A DNA stretch of 64,000 bases from assembly GCA_045652745.1 (NCBI GenBank), contig JAZRUW010000030.1, positions 93,387 to 157,386 of the forward strand, read 5' to 3'. Both the position numbers and the translations under genes were made by a program. A model generated the notes under the pieces. The model saw only the letters and a program-made list of their open reading frames with translations. It made no database searches and was not told the DNA's origin. The stretch is from RGIG2041 sp045652745. Its GTDB lineage: Bacteria > Bacillota > Clostridia > UBA1381 > UMGS1253. Shown here one piece after another: positions 1-8,509 of the stretch (within the stretch, counting starts at the first letter, position 1; the number at the start of each line of letters is the position of its first letter).

Positions 1-2
1 CA

Positions 3-233
3 CAAAGCAAAGCAGATGCGAATGCGCTTATACAGACGTTGCATGAAATCGGCGAGGCGGAAGTCTTAAATGTCCAAAGTACAATTCCGCTGGTGGAAGC
101 AGACTCACGCCTCGGTTGGGAACCGAGCATGGAGTATATCGGCCACAAAGAAAACCTCGAATGGAAAATCAGGCAGATGCGCTATGTACTGGATACAGAA
201 TTGGATGTATATCAAACTTCGGTGAATCTATAA
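3..233 (+). CDS. C-terminal fragment of an unidentified protein
   Basis: The reading frame is open from the window edge to a TAA at 231-233, so this is the last 76 or so codons of a gene that begins outside the window. A TTG at 39 and ATGs further in are probably internal codons, not starts. The visible tail is soluble and charged, with a conserved-looking stretch around SRLGWEPSMEYIGHKENLEW. I do not recognise the family with confidence. A rho-independent terminator follows directly, so it ends a transcription unit. Confidence 0.55.
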   Translation, partial: QSKADANALIQTLHEIGEAEVLNVQSTIPLVEADSRLGWEPSMEYIGHKENLEWKIRQMRYVLDTELDVYQTSVNL

Positions 234-238
234 AAACC

Positions 239-271
239 TAAAAGCACGCGAAAATTTTCCGCGTGCTTTTT
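239..271 (+). terminator. Rho-independent terminator
   Basis: Arms AAAAGCACGCG and CGCGTGCTTTT pair across a short AT loop and end in T residues, just after the stop of the partial gene. Confidence 0.85.
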
Positions 272-301
272 ACTTTACGAAACTGTTTCGTCTCCGTTTT
301 G

Positions 302-330
302 TTGACAAACAATTCGCATTGTGTTTTAAT
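302..330 (+). promoter_or_regulatory. Promoter of the SLH-DUF4886 gene
   Basis: A perfect TTGACA (302-307) is followed by 17 bp and TTTAAT (325-330). It lies about 60 bp upstream of the coding start. Confidence 0.75.
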
Positions 331-358
331 ACAATCATAAACAAAGCAGAAAGGAGCT

Positions 359-391
359 ATGATTCTAAAATCATACAAAGATGCATTATGA
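359..391 (+). CDS. Possible 10-codon leader ORF coupled to the SLH gene
   Basis: ATG at 359 opens a 10-codon frame (MILKSYKDAL) whose TGA (389-391) overlaps the ATG (388-390) of the SLH protein as ATGA. The only good Shine-Dalgarno in this leader, AAGGAG at 351-356, sits just before this small ORF. The big gene has no convincing site of its own. The 2-nt spacing from AAGGAG to ATG is short, so the call is tentative. Translational coupling is an inference. Confidence 0.3.
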   Translation: MILKSYKDAL

Positions 392-1905
392 AAATTTTTA
401 AAAGACGAATCGGTATTGTGCTTGTGCTTTCTATGCTGTTTACATCCATGACCGCCTTTGCCGCAGCAAATTTTGCTGATGTGCAGGCAGGTACAGCCGT
501 AGGGACAGCAGTTGCCGCACTTGCGGACAAGGGCATTTTATTCGGCTATCCAGACGGCACCTTCCGACCGGAGGACACAATTACAAGAGCGGAATTTGCC
601 ACGGTGATTACAAGATTTAAGGGCATTGCAAACCCAACGGATGCACAAACAGGCTTTGCAGACTTAGATGCAGATGCAGACAATGCATGGGCGCGCGGCT
701 ATGTCAAATCTGCCGCAGATGCAGGCATTATAGAAGGCTTTGAGGATGGTACCTTCAGAGCCGACGAAAGCATAACCTACGAGCAGGCAGTAAAGATGCT
801 GATTTGTGCCCTCGACCTGCAGGCAGCTGCCGATGAAGAGTTTGCAAAGCAAGAAAATGCAAACTGGTCGGCAGGCTATATCTCTGTTGCAGCACAAAAA
901 GGCATCACAAAGGATGCTGAAACTTTGGACGTTACATCCCCTGCAAGCAGAGGCACCATTGCCATTCTCACAAACAATGCGCGAAGCGTTTTAGTCGAAC
1001 AAAACAAACTTGCCATTGAAGCAAGAAGAAAGGCCATCAACGAAAAAAAGGAACTTCGAGTCCTTGCCTTCGGCAACAGTTTCTCCAGCGACTCCTTAAC
1101 GTATCTTGCGCAAATCGGAGCAGCAGACGGCATCAGTGTCTATGCGGTGAATATGAATTCGGGTAGTTGCTCGCTTGCGATGCACAATAAGCGCATGAAA
1201 GGCGAAGCCACCTATACGGCGAAGTGGGAGTTTTTACCCGACGGCACAACAAACGCAATCGAAAAGGCAGCCTTTGACACTGCATTTGAAACAGACGGAA
1301 AGGCTTGGGATTATGTCACCCTTCACCAAAAAGGGCACTCCTCCCCGTTCTTTGATACATATTACACAGAAGAGACACCGTACATCACGATGCTTGCAAA
1401 TTACATCAGAGCAAAATCTCCCGAAAGCGAACTTTTATTCTTCGGCAGCTGGTCTGCACACACAACCGTAATTGAATCAAAATATGAAGATGTGTATAAG
1501 CCAATTGTGGAAGGGCTTCCGAAAGAAGCATACTTAGGCGCAGTCCATTCTGCAATTAAGACAAGCTACCAAAAAGCCTCCGAAATCATCGCTAACCCAA
1601 GCAGAATTATCCCTGCAGGTGAAGCAATATACCTTGCCGTTACACAGTACGGCTTTGCAGACATTATTATGGACGGCGATGACTACATCAAAGACGGAAG
1701 ATCCATGTACCGCGATGCAAGTTCACACCTAAATTACAACCACGGCAGAGTTTTGGCGGGGCTTACATGGTACGAATATCTTACAGGCAATGATGTAAGA
1801 AACAACCCGTACACGCATGAAAGCATTTCCGCAGAGGATATGGCACTCTTAAAGGAAATTGCACACCTAGTATGTTCACTGCCGGAGTATAATCTCGCAA
1901 ATTGA
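388..1905 (+). CDS. S-layer-anchored DUF4886 (SGNH-like) surface protein
   Basis: A protein of about 505 residues. Residues 1-26 form a classical signal peptide (MKIFKRR, hydrophobic core, AFA-A cleavage site), which argues for the ATG at 388 rather than the upstream TTG at 319. Residues 29-190 hold three SLH repeats; the first two carry the typical GYPDGTFRPEDTITRAE and GFEDGTFRADESITYEQ cores and the third is weaker. SLH domains bind secondary cell-wall polymer, so the protein should be surface-attached. The remainder matches DUF4886: a GNSFS block near residue 229 resembles the block I Ser of SGNH hydrolases, and a late SSHLNYNHG stretch could supply the His. The substrate is unknown. It is monocistronic, between its own promoter and terminator. 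Confidence 0.8.
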   Translation: MKIFKRRIGIVLVLSMLFTSMTAFAAANFADVQAGTAVGTAVAALADKGILFGYPDGTFRPEDTITRAEFATVITRFKGIANPTDAQTGFADLDADADNAWARGYVKSAADAGIIEGFEDGTFRADESITYEQAVKMLICALDLQAAADEEFAKQENANWSAGYISVAAQKGITKDAETLDVTSPASRGTIAILTNNARSVLVEQNKLAIEARRKAINEKKELRVLAFGNSFSSDSLTYLAQIGAADGISVYAVNMNSGSCSLAMHNKRMKGEATYTAKWEFLPDGTTNAIEKAAFDTAFETDGKAWDYVTLHQKGHSSPFFDTYYTEETPYITMLANYIRAKSPESELLFFGSWSAHTTVIESKYEDVYKPIVEGLPKEAYLGAVHSAIKTSYQKASEIIANPSRIIPAGEAIYLAVTQYGFADIIMDGDDYIKDGRSMYRDASSHLNYNHGRVLAGLTWYEYLTGNDVRNNPYTHESISAEDMALLKEIAHLVCSLPEYNLAN

Positions 1906-1917
1906 TTTTCAAAAGCA

Positions 1918-1951
1918 AAAAAGAACTGATGCAACAACATCAGTTCTTTTT
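1918..1951 (+). terminator. Rho-independent terminator
   Basis: AAAAAGAACTGATG pairs perfectly with CATCAGTTCTTTTT around a CAACAA loop, 13 bp after the SLH gene stop. Confidence 0.9.
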
Positions 1952-2079
1952 GTATAGGAATTATATGAATAACCAACCTTTTCCCAGCACTCAAACGGTG
2001 CAGCCAATTCTTCACTGATATAAACCTGTGTTTTCTTGGTCAGGAGCATTGTGCTCGGCAGATACGGTGTAATCGGGCC

Positions 2080-2667
2080 ATGTGTGCAAAGACGGCTCGT
2101 CATTCTCTGCCAGGAAGAGAAGGTGCCGCAGGTTGCAAGCGCATGTACTTCGATTCTTTCCTTTGCACGCATTACATCGAAAGCGAGATCGCCGCGCGCA
2201 GCGGTACAACACTTATCAGCGTAAGCAATTTTTCCGTGAAGCAACAAGCGGATTTGATTGACTATTATATAAATTTTGCGCATGCAGACGGAATTATCAC
2301 CATTGAGCCGGCCGGCAAATTAAAATCTAACTATGATGTACCGATTGTGCAAATTGCCTTAAACGGCGACACGGGAAGTGTGCACTCCATCACGATGGAT
2401 ATAGAAGAGGCGCTGGACGAAGCCCTGCTGCTTCTCAAAAAGAACGGTCACAAAAGATTGGGTCTATCGGTGAAAGTCATACGCAAAACGAACAGGAATA
2501 TTTTGAAAGACACATGCATAAAAACAATATGACTATGCTTGGTAAATACGTTTCCGTCAACGAACAACGATATTGATTTGACCCGTATTCAGATGCACCT
2601 TAGCGACCTTTGCAAAGAAGCAACGCATCTGCTATACCGCATTTTTTCTAGCGCTACACCATTTTAA
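2080..2667 (+). pseudogene. Remnant of a LacI-type sugar-responsive regulator
   Basis: Codons about 2140-2463 encode a typical effector-binding domain (ITIEPAGKL, PIVQIAL, DIEEALDEALLLLKKNGHK). A one-base loss near 2464 shifts the frame: reading on in the other frame gives IGESHTQNEQEYFERHMHK, the expected continuation. A second junction near 2555 moves directly to what looks like the family C-terminus (DLTRIQMHLSDLCKEATHLL), so roughly the middle of the effector domain is deleted. The N-terminal helix-turn-helix is not visible. I therefore see a decayed gene with no function. Region 1953-2080 carries no convincing gene on either strand. Confidence 0.7.
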
Positions 2668-2736
2668 AGCATACCATTACCGTTAAACGTGCTCTGCACC
2701 TCGGTAAATCCGTAGCCAAAAACCCGGAGGCATAAT

Positions 2737-3657
2737 ATGTATATCTGTGATTTGCATTGCGACTTGCCCGACAAGGTGCTCGGCGGCGCTTCGCTTTCAG
2801 ACAACACCTGCCATTGGGCAACACACAAACTCAACACAAAAAATACGTATCTGCAGGTGTTTGCACACTTTGTTGATGCCAAAAAGCATCCCGATGCATT
2901 CACGCACATCAGCACAATGCTCAAATGCTTTACGGAAAAGCTGTCCGCATCCCCCATCCGTCTCATTCAAACGGCGGCGGATTTAGAAGAAAGCCTGCAT
3001 GACGGACAGAACATAGCCGTCTTATCCGTCGAAGGCGGCGAGGCCTTGGGTGGCAACTTGGAAAATGTTAAGTATTTTTATGATTTCGGCGTTCGCTTTC
3101 TGACGCTGACCTGGAATGTAAAAAACGACCTTGGCGAAAGTTGTGTTTCCGGCGATGCACCGCTGACGAAATTCGGTCTGGAAGTTTTAAAGGAAATGAA
3201 CCGGATTCGGATGACCCCCGATGTGTCCCATCTTTGCGAGCAAGGTTTTTGGAGTGTCATGGAACATTCAACCCGTCCCGTAGTAGCAACCCATTCCAAT
3301 GCAAAATCGCTTTGCAATCATCCGCGCAACCTGACGGATGCACAGTTTTGCGCACTGCGCGATTGCGGCGGTCTGGTCGGCATCAATTTTTATCCGCCGT
3401 TTTTAGACAAAAAGACTGAAAAGGCAACAATAGACAGCATTATAAAACACATGGAACACTTTTTAGCCCTGGGCGGCGAGGATACCATCTGCCTCGGCGC
3501 GGATTTTGACGGTATCCCCTATGCCGCGCGCGGCATCGACAGCATTGCCGACACGGACAAAATCGCCGAAGCCCTCACCAAGCGCAATTACAGTGAAACT
3601 CTGATTGCCAAAATTCTGGGGCAAAATGTGATTGAATTTCTCCGCAAGAATTTATAA
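2737..3657 (+). CDS. Dipeptidase, peptidase M19 (renal dipeptidase) family
   Basis: 306 residues, slightly short for the family but complete. Zinc-binding features of M19 are visible: H7 and D9 in DLHCD near the N-terminus, a Glu in SVEGGEAL near residue 100, a His in ATHSNAK near 185, HPRNL shortly after, and GADFDG near 256. The family hydrolyses dipeptides through a binuclear zinc site. There is no signal peptide, so it is probably cytoplasmic. The start is set by GGAGG about 8 bases before the ATG at 2737. No clear promoter is seen between the LacI remnant and this gene. Confidence 0.88.
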   Translation: MYICDLHCDLPDKVLGGASLSDNTCHWATHKLNTKNTYLQVFAHFVDAKKHPDAFTHISTMLKCFTEKLSASPIRLIQTAADLEESLHDGQNIAVLSVEGGEALGGNLENVKYFYDFGVRFLTLTWNVKNDLGESCVSGDAPLTKFGLEVLKEMNRIRMTPDVSHLCEQGFWSVMEHSTRPVVATHSNAKSLCNHPRNLTDAQFCALRDCGGLVGINFYPPFLDKKTEKATIDSIIKHMEHFLALGGEDTICLGADFDGIPYAARGIDSIADTDKIAEALTKRNYSETLIAKILGQNVIEFLRKNL

Positions 3658-3693
3658 ACCCAAAACGGTCTACGTAGAAAACCGTTTTGGGTT
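3657..3693 (+). terminator. Rho-independent terminator
   Basis: AACCCAAAACGGT and ACCGTTTTGGGTT form a 13-bp perfect stem that begins within the dipeptidase stop codon region and is followed by GTTTTG. Confidence 0.88.
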
Positions 3694-3697
3694 GTTT

Positions 3698-4033
3698 TGT
3701 CTTTTCAATCAGCGGTGCAACCTCTGTACCGCTTTGCACCGTCCATCTTATTTTTTATCAGCTACAAACATTTGTCATCCTTGGAAGAATGCGCATACCA
3801 TGTGCCGTTCGGGCCAATGACCTTTAAGCAGATGCGTTAGTATCGCAGAAAATCGTGCCGTTATCCCAGTCTACATAATATACAATCTCGGCGTCCGCAT
3901 ACAGCAATCAAGTTCCACATTGTCCGGATTTAACACCGAAACACCTCGAATCATCACTACCTGCGTAAGATGTAAAAATTATACCATTAAATTTATTTTT
4001 ATGCATTTTTTCTGGAATTTGCGCAAAAATTTC
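3698..4033. other. Intergenic stretch without an intact gene
   Basis: No intact reading frame with a ribosome site is present. On the minus strand short open pieces (for example VIGPNGTWYAHSSKDD and ADAEIVYYVDWDNGTIFCD) are interrupted by stops and look like a decayed coding region that I cannot name. The last part (about 3960-4033) is AT-rich and leads into the nadK promoter. Confidence 0.35.
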
Positions 4034-4062
4034 TTGTAATTGCGCAAGAATTTATATATAAT
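4034..4062 (+). promoter_or_regulatory. Promoter of the nadK-argR-recN operon
   Basis: TTGTAA (4034-4039), 17 bp, TATAAT (4057-4062). Two direct copies of TTGCGCAARAATTT start near 4019 and 4040, the second inside the spacer, which could be a regulator site. Confidence 0.7.
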
Positions 4063-4095
4063 AAATATAAGTATAAGTAAAATCGGGGTGAAACG

Positions 4096-4956
4096 ATGAA
4101 AAACATTGCCATTATACCGAATATTCAACGCGATCCGCAATATACATACACGAAAAAACTTTTGTCGCTTTTAAAAGACCGTGCAAATCTTTGTATGTAC
4201 GATACCGAGTCGGAACGCTTTGAAGGTGTGTACTATGCGGATGCACAAACGCTTGTTGAAAAAGCTGACCTTGCCATTGTACTCGGCGGCGACGGCAGTA
4301 TTTTGTCTGTTGCGGAACCGCTGTCCAAAGCACAGGTGCCGATTTTGGGCATCAACTTGGGCCATCTGGGTTTTTTGGCGGCGATTGAACCGGAAAACAT
4401 GGCTTTAGCCATTGACAATATTCTGACTGACAATTACCGCATAGAAAAGCGCAGTATGCTCCACGCAGAAGTTCTGCGTGACGGAAACGTCTTGGAAACC
4501 TTCGACGCGCTAAATGACATTGTGCTTTCGCGCGCTTCGTTTACAAAGTTGTTGAGTTTGCAGATTTTTGCCGACGACGTACTGCTAGACGAGTTTGTTG
4601 CCGACGGTGTGATTTTATCTACCGCAACCGGCTCTACCGCCTACTCCCTTTCGGCAGGCGGCCCGATTCTCGCGCCGGAACTTTCCGCAATGCTCATCAC
4701 GCCGATTTGCCCGCACAATATGCAGTCGCGCCCCATTGTAATGCCGTTTGGGCACACGCTGACGGTAAAGATTGTGCGCAAGGACTGCGAAGGCAGTTTT
4801 GCAAGTTGTGACGGACGAAGCATTTGTAACTTAAACGAAAGCGATATCTTGCGCATAGAAAAATCACCGTATGAAACACAAATCATCCAATTGGGCAACA
4901 AAAGTTTTTATGCGACACTCAAAGATAAATTAAACAAACAACATATTATTCGATAA
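4096..4956 (+). CDS. nadK: NAD kinase
   Basis: 286 residues, normal for bacterial NAD kinases, which phosphorylate NAD to NADP using ATP or polyphosphate. The GGDGS nucleotide-binding motif lies near residue 64, LNDIVLSR in the middle, and the glycine-rich ATGSTAYSLSAGGP near 179. It is cytosolic. GGGGTGA precedes the ATG by a good distance. It is the first gene of a tightly packed set with argR and recN, a gene order often seen in Firmicutes. Confidence 0.95.
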   Translation: MKNIAIIPNIQRDPQYTYTKKLLSLLKDRANLCMYDTESERFEGVYYADAQTLVEKADLAIVLGGDGSILSVAEPLSKAQVPILGINLGHLGFLAAIEPENMALAIDNILTDNYRIEKRSMLHAEVLRDGNVLETFDALNDIVLSRASFTKLLSLQIFADDVLLDEFVADGVILSTATGSTAYSLSAGGPILAPELSAMLITPICPHNMQSRPIVMPFGHTLTVKIVRKDCEGSFASCDGRSICNLNESDILRIEKSPYETQIIQLGNKSFYATLKDKLNKQHIIR

Positions 4957-4969
4957 TTGAGGGAATGAA

Positions 4970-5431
4970 ATGAAAAACAAAAGACATGCCAAAATTTTAG
5001 AAATTATTCAAAGCACCAACACCGTAACGCAGTCGGATTTAACCGACAAACTGCGCGAATGCGGTTTTGATGTAACACAGGCAACCGTTTCACGCGACAT
5101 TAAGGAGCTTGGCCTGATTAAAGTTTCCTGCGGTAAGGACGGCTACAAATACCAGCAGCCCTCCCATACACCGGCCGCATCGACGAAGCATCTGTCGATT
5201 TTCGCACAATCGGTGATTAAAATTGACTGTGCGCTTCACACCATTGTTGTAAAAACGCTGGCCGGCATGGCACAAGCGGCAGCTGCCGCAATTGACAGTA
5301 CCGTCGGCGCACACATTTTAGGTTCCATTGCCGGTGACGATACCATTTTGATTGTAACTGACAGCCCGGAAAATGCCGCACGTCTAAAAAAGGTACTCAT
5401 TTCCATGCAAACAGGTGAACTTGAGTTATAA
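4970..5431 (+). CDS. argR: Arginine repressor
   Basis: 153 residues, the standard ArgR length. The N-terminal winged helix includes the signature TQATVSRDIKELGLIKV near residues 37-53; the C-terminal hexamerisation and arginine-binding half contains SIAGDDTILIV. In Clostridia an ArgR gene commonly sits between nadK and recN with no arginine genes nearby, as here. The 13-bp gap after nadK and 14-bp gap before recN indicate one operon. Confidence 0.95.
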   Translation: MKNKRHAKILEIIQSTNTVTQSDLTDKLRECGFDVTQATVSRDIKELGLIKVSCGKDGYKYQQPSHTPAASTKHLSIFAQSVIKIDCALHTIVVKTLAGMAQAAAAAIDSTVGAHILGSIAGDDTILIVTDSPENAARLKKVLISMQTGELEL

Positions 5432-5445
5432 GGAGCACTTTTTCT

Positions 5446-7119
5446 ATGTTAGAAGCATTGCAAATCAATAATGTGGCAGTCATTGATGAAGCGCGTCTGG
5501 AACTCGGTGAAGGCCTCAATGTGCTGACCGGCGAAACAGGCGCAGGTAAATCCATTCTCATTGATTCCATCAATATTATATTGGGCGAACGCGCCGAACG
5601 CGATATCATTCGTTACGGAACGCAAAAAGCCACAATTCGTGCACTTTTTTCCACGGACAATTCCGCTGTACTGGCCAAAGCCGAGGCCCTCGGCTGCGAA
5701 GCCGAAGACGGTGCCTTTTTGTTTTCTCGCGAACTGACGGATAAAAAATCCACCGTGCGCATTAACGGACAATTGACCACCGCGGCACTTTTGCGCGAAT
5801 TGAGTAAACATTTAATTAACATCCACGGCCAGCACGACAACCAAGCCCTTTTATCCGCACAACAGCACATTGAATTTTTAGATGCCTTCGGCAAGGAAGC
5901 CATAGCCGAAGCCAAAGCCGTATATGCTGACCTTTACGAAGAATACAAGCGACTCAAAGCGGCTTATGCGCATGCAGATACGGACTTATCGGAAAAACTG
6001 GCGCGTATAGATTATTTAAATTTTGCCAAAGCCGAAATCGAGCAGGCCAATCTGCAACCCGGCGAAAAAGAAGCCTTGGCGGAAGAAGAAACGCTTTTGA
6101 GCAATGCGCAGTATATTATCGAGCAGCTCTCTGCCGGCTACACGGCGCTCTACGACGGTGAATACACCGCATACGATGCTTTGGCGGCGGCAAACACCTG
6201 CTTAAAAAACGTAGCGCAATTCAGCGAAAAACTAAACGCCTGCAGCAGTGCCCTGACTGATGCACTCTACACCGTCAGCGACCTTGCCACGCAAGTGCGC
6301 GAATTCCGTGACAGTTTTGAATTTGATGGCGCACGCCTCGCTTACGTACAGGAACGCCTTGCTTTGATTCAATCTCTGGAAAAAAAATACGGTCCGACCG
6401 TAGAAGATATCCTTGCCCGCTATGATGCCATTTGTTTTGAACTCGAGGATTTGCAGGCAGAAACCCAAAATCCGGAAGAACTCAAAGCGAAGCTGGATGC
6501 GCATACGCAAAAACTGCAAGCCGCGGCGGATGCGCTGACACAAACGCGCATGGATGCCGCCAGCAAAATGCAAGTACTTGTTTTGTTAGAACTTGCGGAT
6601 TTGGAAATGACCAAAACGCAATTTGAAATTCCGATTCTACCGGCATCCGATTTTCGTCCCGACGGCAAAGATGAAGTGGAATTTTTACTCTCCACCAACC
6701 CAGGTGAGCCGTTAAAACCGCTTATCAAAATTGCTTCCGGCGGCGAGCTTTCACGTATCATGTTGGCACTCAAAACGGTTTTGGCAGACACCGACAGCGT
6801 ACAAACGCTGATTTTTGACGAAATTGATACAGGTGTATCCGGCTCGGCCGCAACCAAAATCGGTGAAAAGCTCCGCGCCATTGCCAAGAAAAAACAGGTT
6901 ATTTGCATTACACATCTGGCACAGATTGCCGCAATGGCGGATAATCACTTTTTAATTAAGAAGACAACGACGGACGATGCGGCCTCCACCACAGTAACCC
7001 TGCTGTCGGAAGAAGAACGCATTGGCGAACTTGCGCGCATCATCGGTGGCGGCAGCGAAAATGAAACTGCCGTGGCCCATGCCAAGGCGCTGCGCGAGAA
7101 AGTCGAGGTTAGACTATGA
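5446..7119 (+). CDS. recN: DNA repair protein RecN
   Basis: 557 residues with the SMC-like layout: Walker A GETGAGKS near residue 29, a long coiled-coil middle rich in Glu, Lys and Ala (about 150-370), then the ABC signature SGGELSR near 431 and Walker B LIFDEIDTG near 459. RecN acts early in double-strand break repair. Its stop overlaps the next gene by 4 bp (ATGA), which implies coupling. Confidence 0.96.
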   Translation: MLEALQINNVAVIDEARLELGEGLNVLTGETGAGKSILIDSINIILGERAERDIIRYGTQKATIRALFSTDNSAVLAKAEALGCEAEDGAFLFSRELTDKKSTVRINGQLTTAALLRELSKHLINIHGQHDNQALLSAQQHIEFLDAFGKEAIAEAKAVYADLYEEYKRLKAAYAHADTDLSEKLARIDYLNFAKAEIEQANLQPGEKEALAEEETLLSNAQYIIEQLSAGYTALYDGEYTAYDALAAANTCLKNVAQFSEKLNACSSALTDALYTVSDLATQVREFRDSFEFDGARLAYVQERLALIQSLEKKYGPTVEDILARYDAICFELEDLQAETQNPEELKAKLDAHTQKLQAAADALTQTRMDAASKMQVLVLLELADLEMTKTQFEIPILPASDFRPDGKDEVEFLLSTNPGEPLKPLIKIASGGELSRIMLALKTVLADTDSVQTLIFDEIDTGVSGSAATKIGEKLRAIAKKKQVICITHLAQIAAMADNHFLIKKTTTDDAASTTVTLLSEEERIGELARIIGGGSENETAVAHAKALREKVEVRL

Positions 7120-7541
7120 CACAACGCGGCGTTGTAATCAAAACAGACGGACAAAATGCCGAGGTACAGGTGCTGCGCACTTCCATGTGCGGTGACAGCT
7201 GCGCTAGCTGCAAAGGCAGGTGCACGCCGACAACGCAGACGGTATCGGCCGTAAATGAAACACAAGAAACCTTATACATCGGTGACATTGTAGCCTTGGA
7301 AACCGAAACCGGTAAAATTCTCGGCGCTTCGGCGGCAGTATATCTTTGGCCGCTTGCCGGTTTATTTATCGGCTTTACGCTCTCGCAGCGGTTCACCGCA
7401 AGTGAACTTATATGCGCATTTTTTGCCCTGCTCGGCTGTGTGCTTTGTGTTCTCCTTTTGCGTTTCTGGGACAGAAATATCAAGAAGAAAAACAAGCTTT
7501 TAGTGCGCATTACCGATATATTGGTGCAAAAAGGCGAATAA
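7116..7541 (+). CDS. RseC/MucC-type (SoxR-reducing) membrane protein
   Basis: 141 residues. An N-terminal soluble part carries a cysteine cluster (C24, C28, C31 and C35 within MCGDSCASCKGRC), followed by two membrane helices (about residues 75-95 and 100-120) and a basic tail. This matches the RseC/MucC family, linked elsewhere to electron delivery for SoxR or to envelope stress signalling. Its role in Firmicutes is not established. It overlaps recN by 4 bp. Confidence 0.75.
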   Translation: MTQRGVVIKTDGQNAEVQVLRTSMCGDSCASCKGRCTPTTQTVSAVNETQETLYIGDIVALETETGKILGASAAVYLWPLAGLFIGFTLSQRFTASELICAFFALLGCVLCVLLLRFWDRNIKKKNKLLVRITDILVQKGE

Positions 7542-7575
7542 AACCGATAAATTTGCCAAAATTACAAAAAAACAC

Positions 7576-7604
7576 TTGCTTTTTTATTTGCGCTGTGATA
7601 TTAT
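7576..7604 (+). promoter_or_regulatory. Promoter of rpsB
   Basis: TTGCTT (7576-7581), 17 bp, TATTAT (7599-7604); transcription would start near 7612 and give a 150-nt leader. Confidence 0.75.
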
Positions 7605-7611
7605 ATCATGG

Positions 7612-7755
7612 CGTAAAAAAATACACACATCGTTTGAGTGTGGGAACGGTGCCGGACAAATCCGGTTTTCCTGCATGGTGACGGCGGTGGAGGTATGCCT
7701 GCCCGCTCGGTTTTGCCGCCGACGGACAGAAAATTATTTTAAAACCGGAGGTGCT
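7612..7755 (+). promoter_or_regulatory. Structured 5' leader of rpsB
   Basis: The leader holds at least three potential stems: CACAC/GTGTG (7624-7642), CCGGA-CAAA-TCCGG (7652-7665), and a larger arm GGCGG/CCGCC (7683-7720) enclosing GGAGG/CCTGCC-type pairing. An autoregulatory ribosomal-protein leader is plausible, but I do not recognise a catalogued one. Confidence 0.4.
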
Positions 7756-7761
7756 TTAAAA

Positions 7762-8499
7762 ATGGCAAACGTAATTTCTATGAAGCAGCTTCTTGAAGCC
7801 GGTGTGCACTTTGGCCACCAGACAAGACGCTGGAACCCGAAAATGGCTGAGTACATCTTTACAGAGAGAAATGGTATTTATATCATTGACCTGCAGAAGA
7901 CTGTAAAGAAGGTAGAAGAAGCCTACAAGTTTATCGCTGAGGTTGCTGCAAACGGCGACAGCGTACTCTTCGTTGGTACGAAGAAGCAGGCGCAGGATTC
8001 CATCAAGGAAGAAGCGCTCAGAGTTGGTATGTACTATGTAAATACCAGATGGCTCGGCGGTATGCTCACAAACTTTAAGACAATCAAAAAGCGTATCGAC
8101 AGACTCGAACAGCTCTTCAAGATGGAAGAGAACGGTACTTTCGATCTTCTCCCGAAGAAAGAAGTAAGCAAACTCATGGCTGAAAGAGAAAAGCTCGAAA
8201 AGTATTTGGGCGGTATCAAAGACATGAAGAAGCTCCCGGGCGCTATGTTCGTTGTAGACCCGAGAAAAGAAAAGATTGCAATCGCTGAAGCAAAGAAACT
8301 CGGTATCCCGGTTGTAGCTATCGTAGATACAAACTGTGATCCGGAAGAAGTTGACTATGTAATCCCGGGCAACGACGATGCAATCAGAGCCGTTAAGCTC
8401 ATCGCTGGTGCAATGGCAAACGCTATCATCGAAGGCCAGCAAGGCGAGCAGGTTGCTTTAGAAGGCGCTGACGTTGAGGCAGAAGCAGACGCTGAATAA
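7762..8499 (+). CDS. rpsB: 30S ribosomal protein S2
   Basis: 245 residues, typical for S2. It starts with MANVISMKQLLEAGVHFGHQTRRWNPKM and contains FVGTKKQAQ and TRWLGGMLTNF, all family hallmarks. The ATG at 7762 follows GGAGGTG at 7747; the open frame continuing upstream to 7576 is leader sequence. It sits directly before tsf as in most bacteria, with a hairpin in between. Confidence 0.97.
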   Translation: MANVISMKQLLEAGVHFGHQTRRWNPKMAEYIFTERNGIYIIDLQKTVKKVEEAYKFIAEVAANGDSVLFVGTKKQAQDSIKEEALRVGMYYVNTRWLGGMLTNFKTIKKRIDRLEQLFKMEENGTFDLLPKKEVSKLMAEREKLEKYLGGIKDMKKLPGAMFVVDPRKEKIAIAEAKKLGIPVVAIVDTNCDPEEVDYVIPGNDDAIRAVKLIAGAMANAIIEGQQGEQVALEGADVEAEADAE

Positions 8500-8509
8500 T
8501 TTTTGACAT

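Noticed and set aside
1909..2283. 124-codon minus-strand frame opposite the LacI remnant
   Set aside because: No recognisable family, no ribosome site, and it overlaps the terminator of the SLH gene; kept only as a possible degraded fragment.
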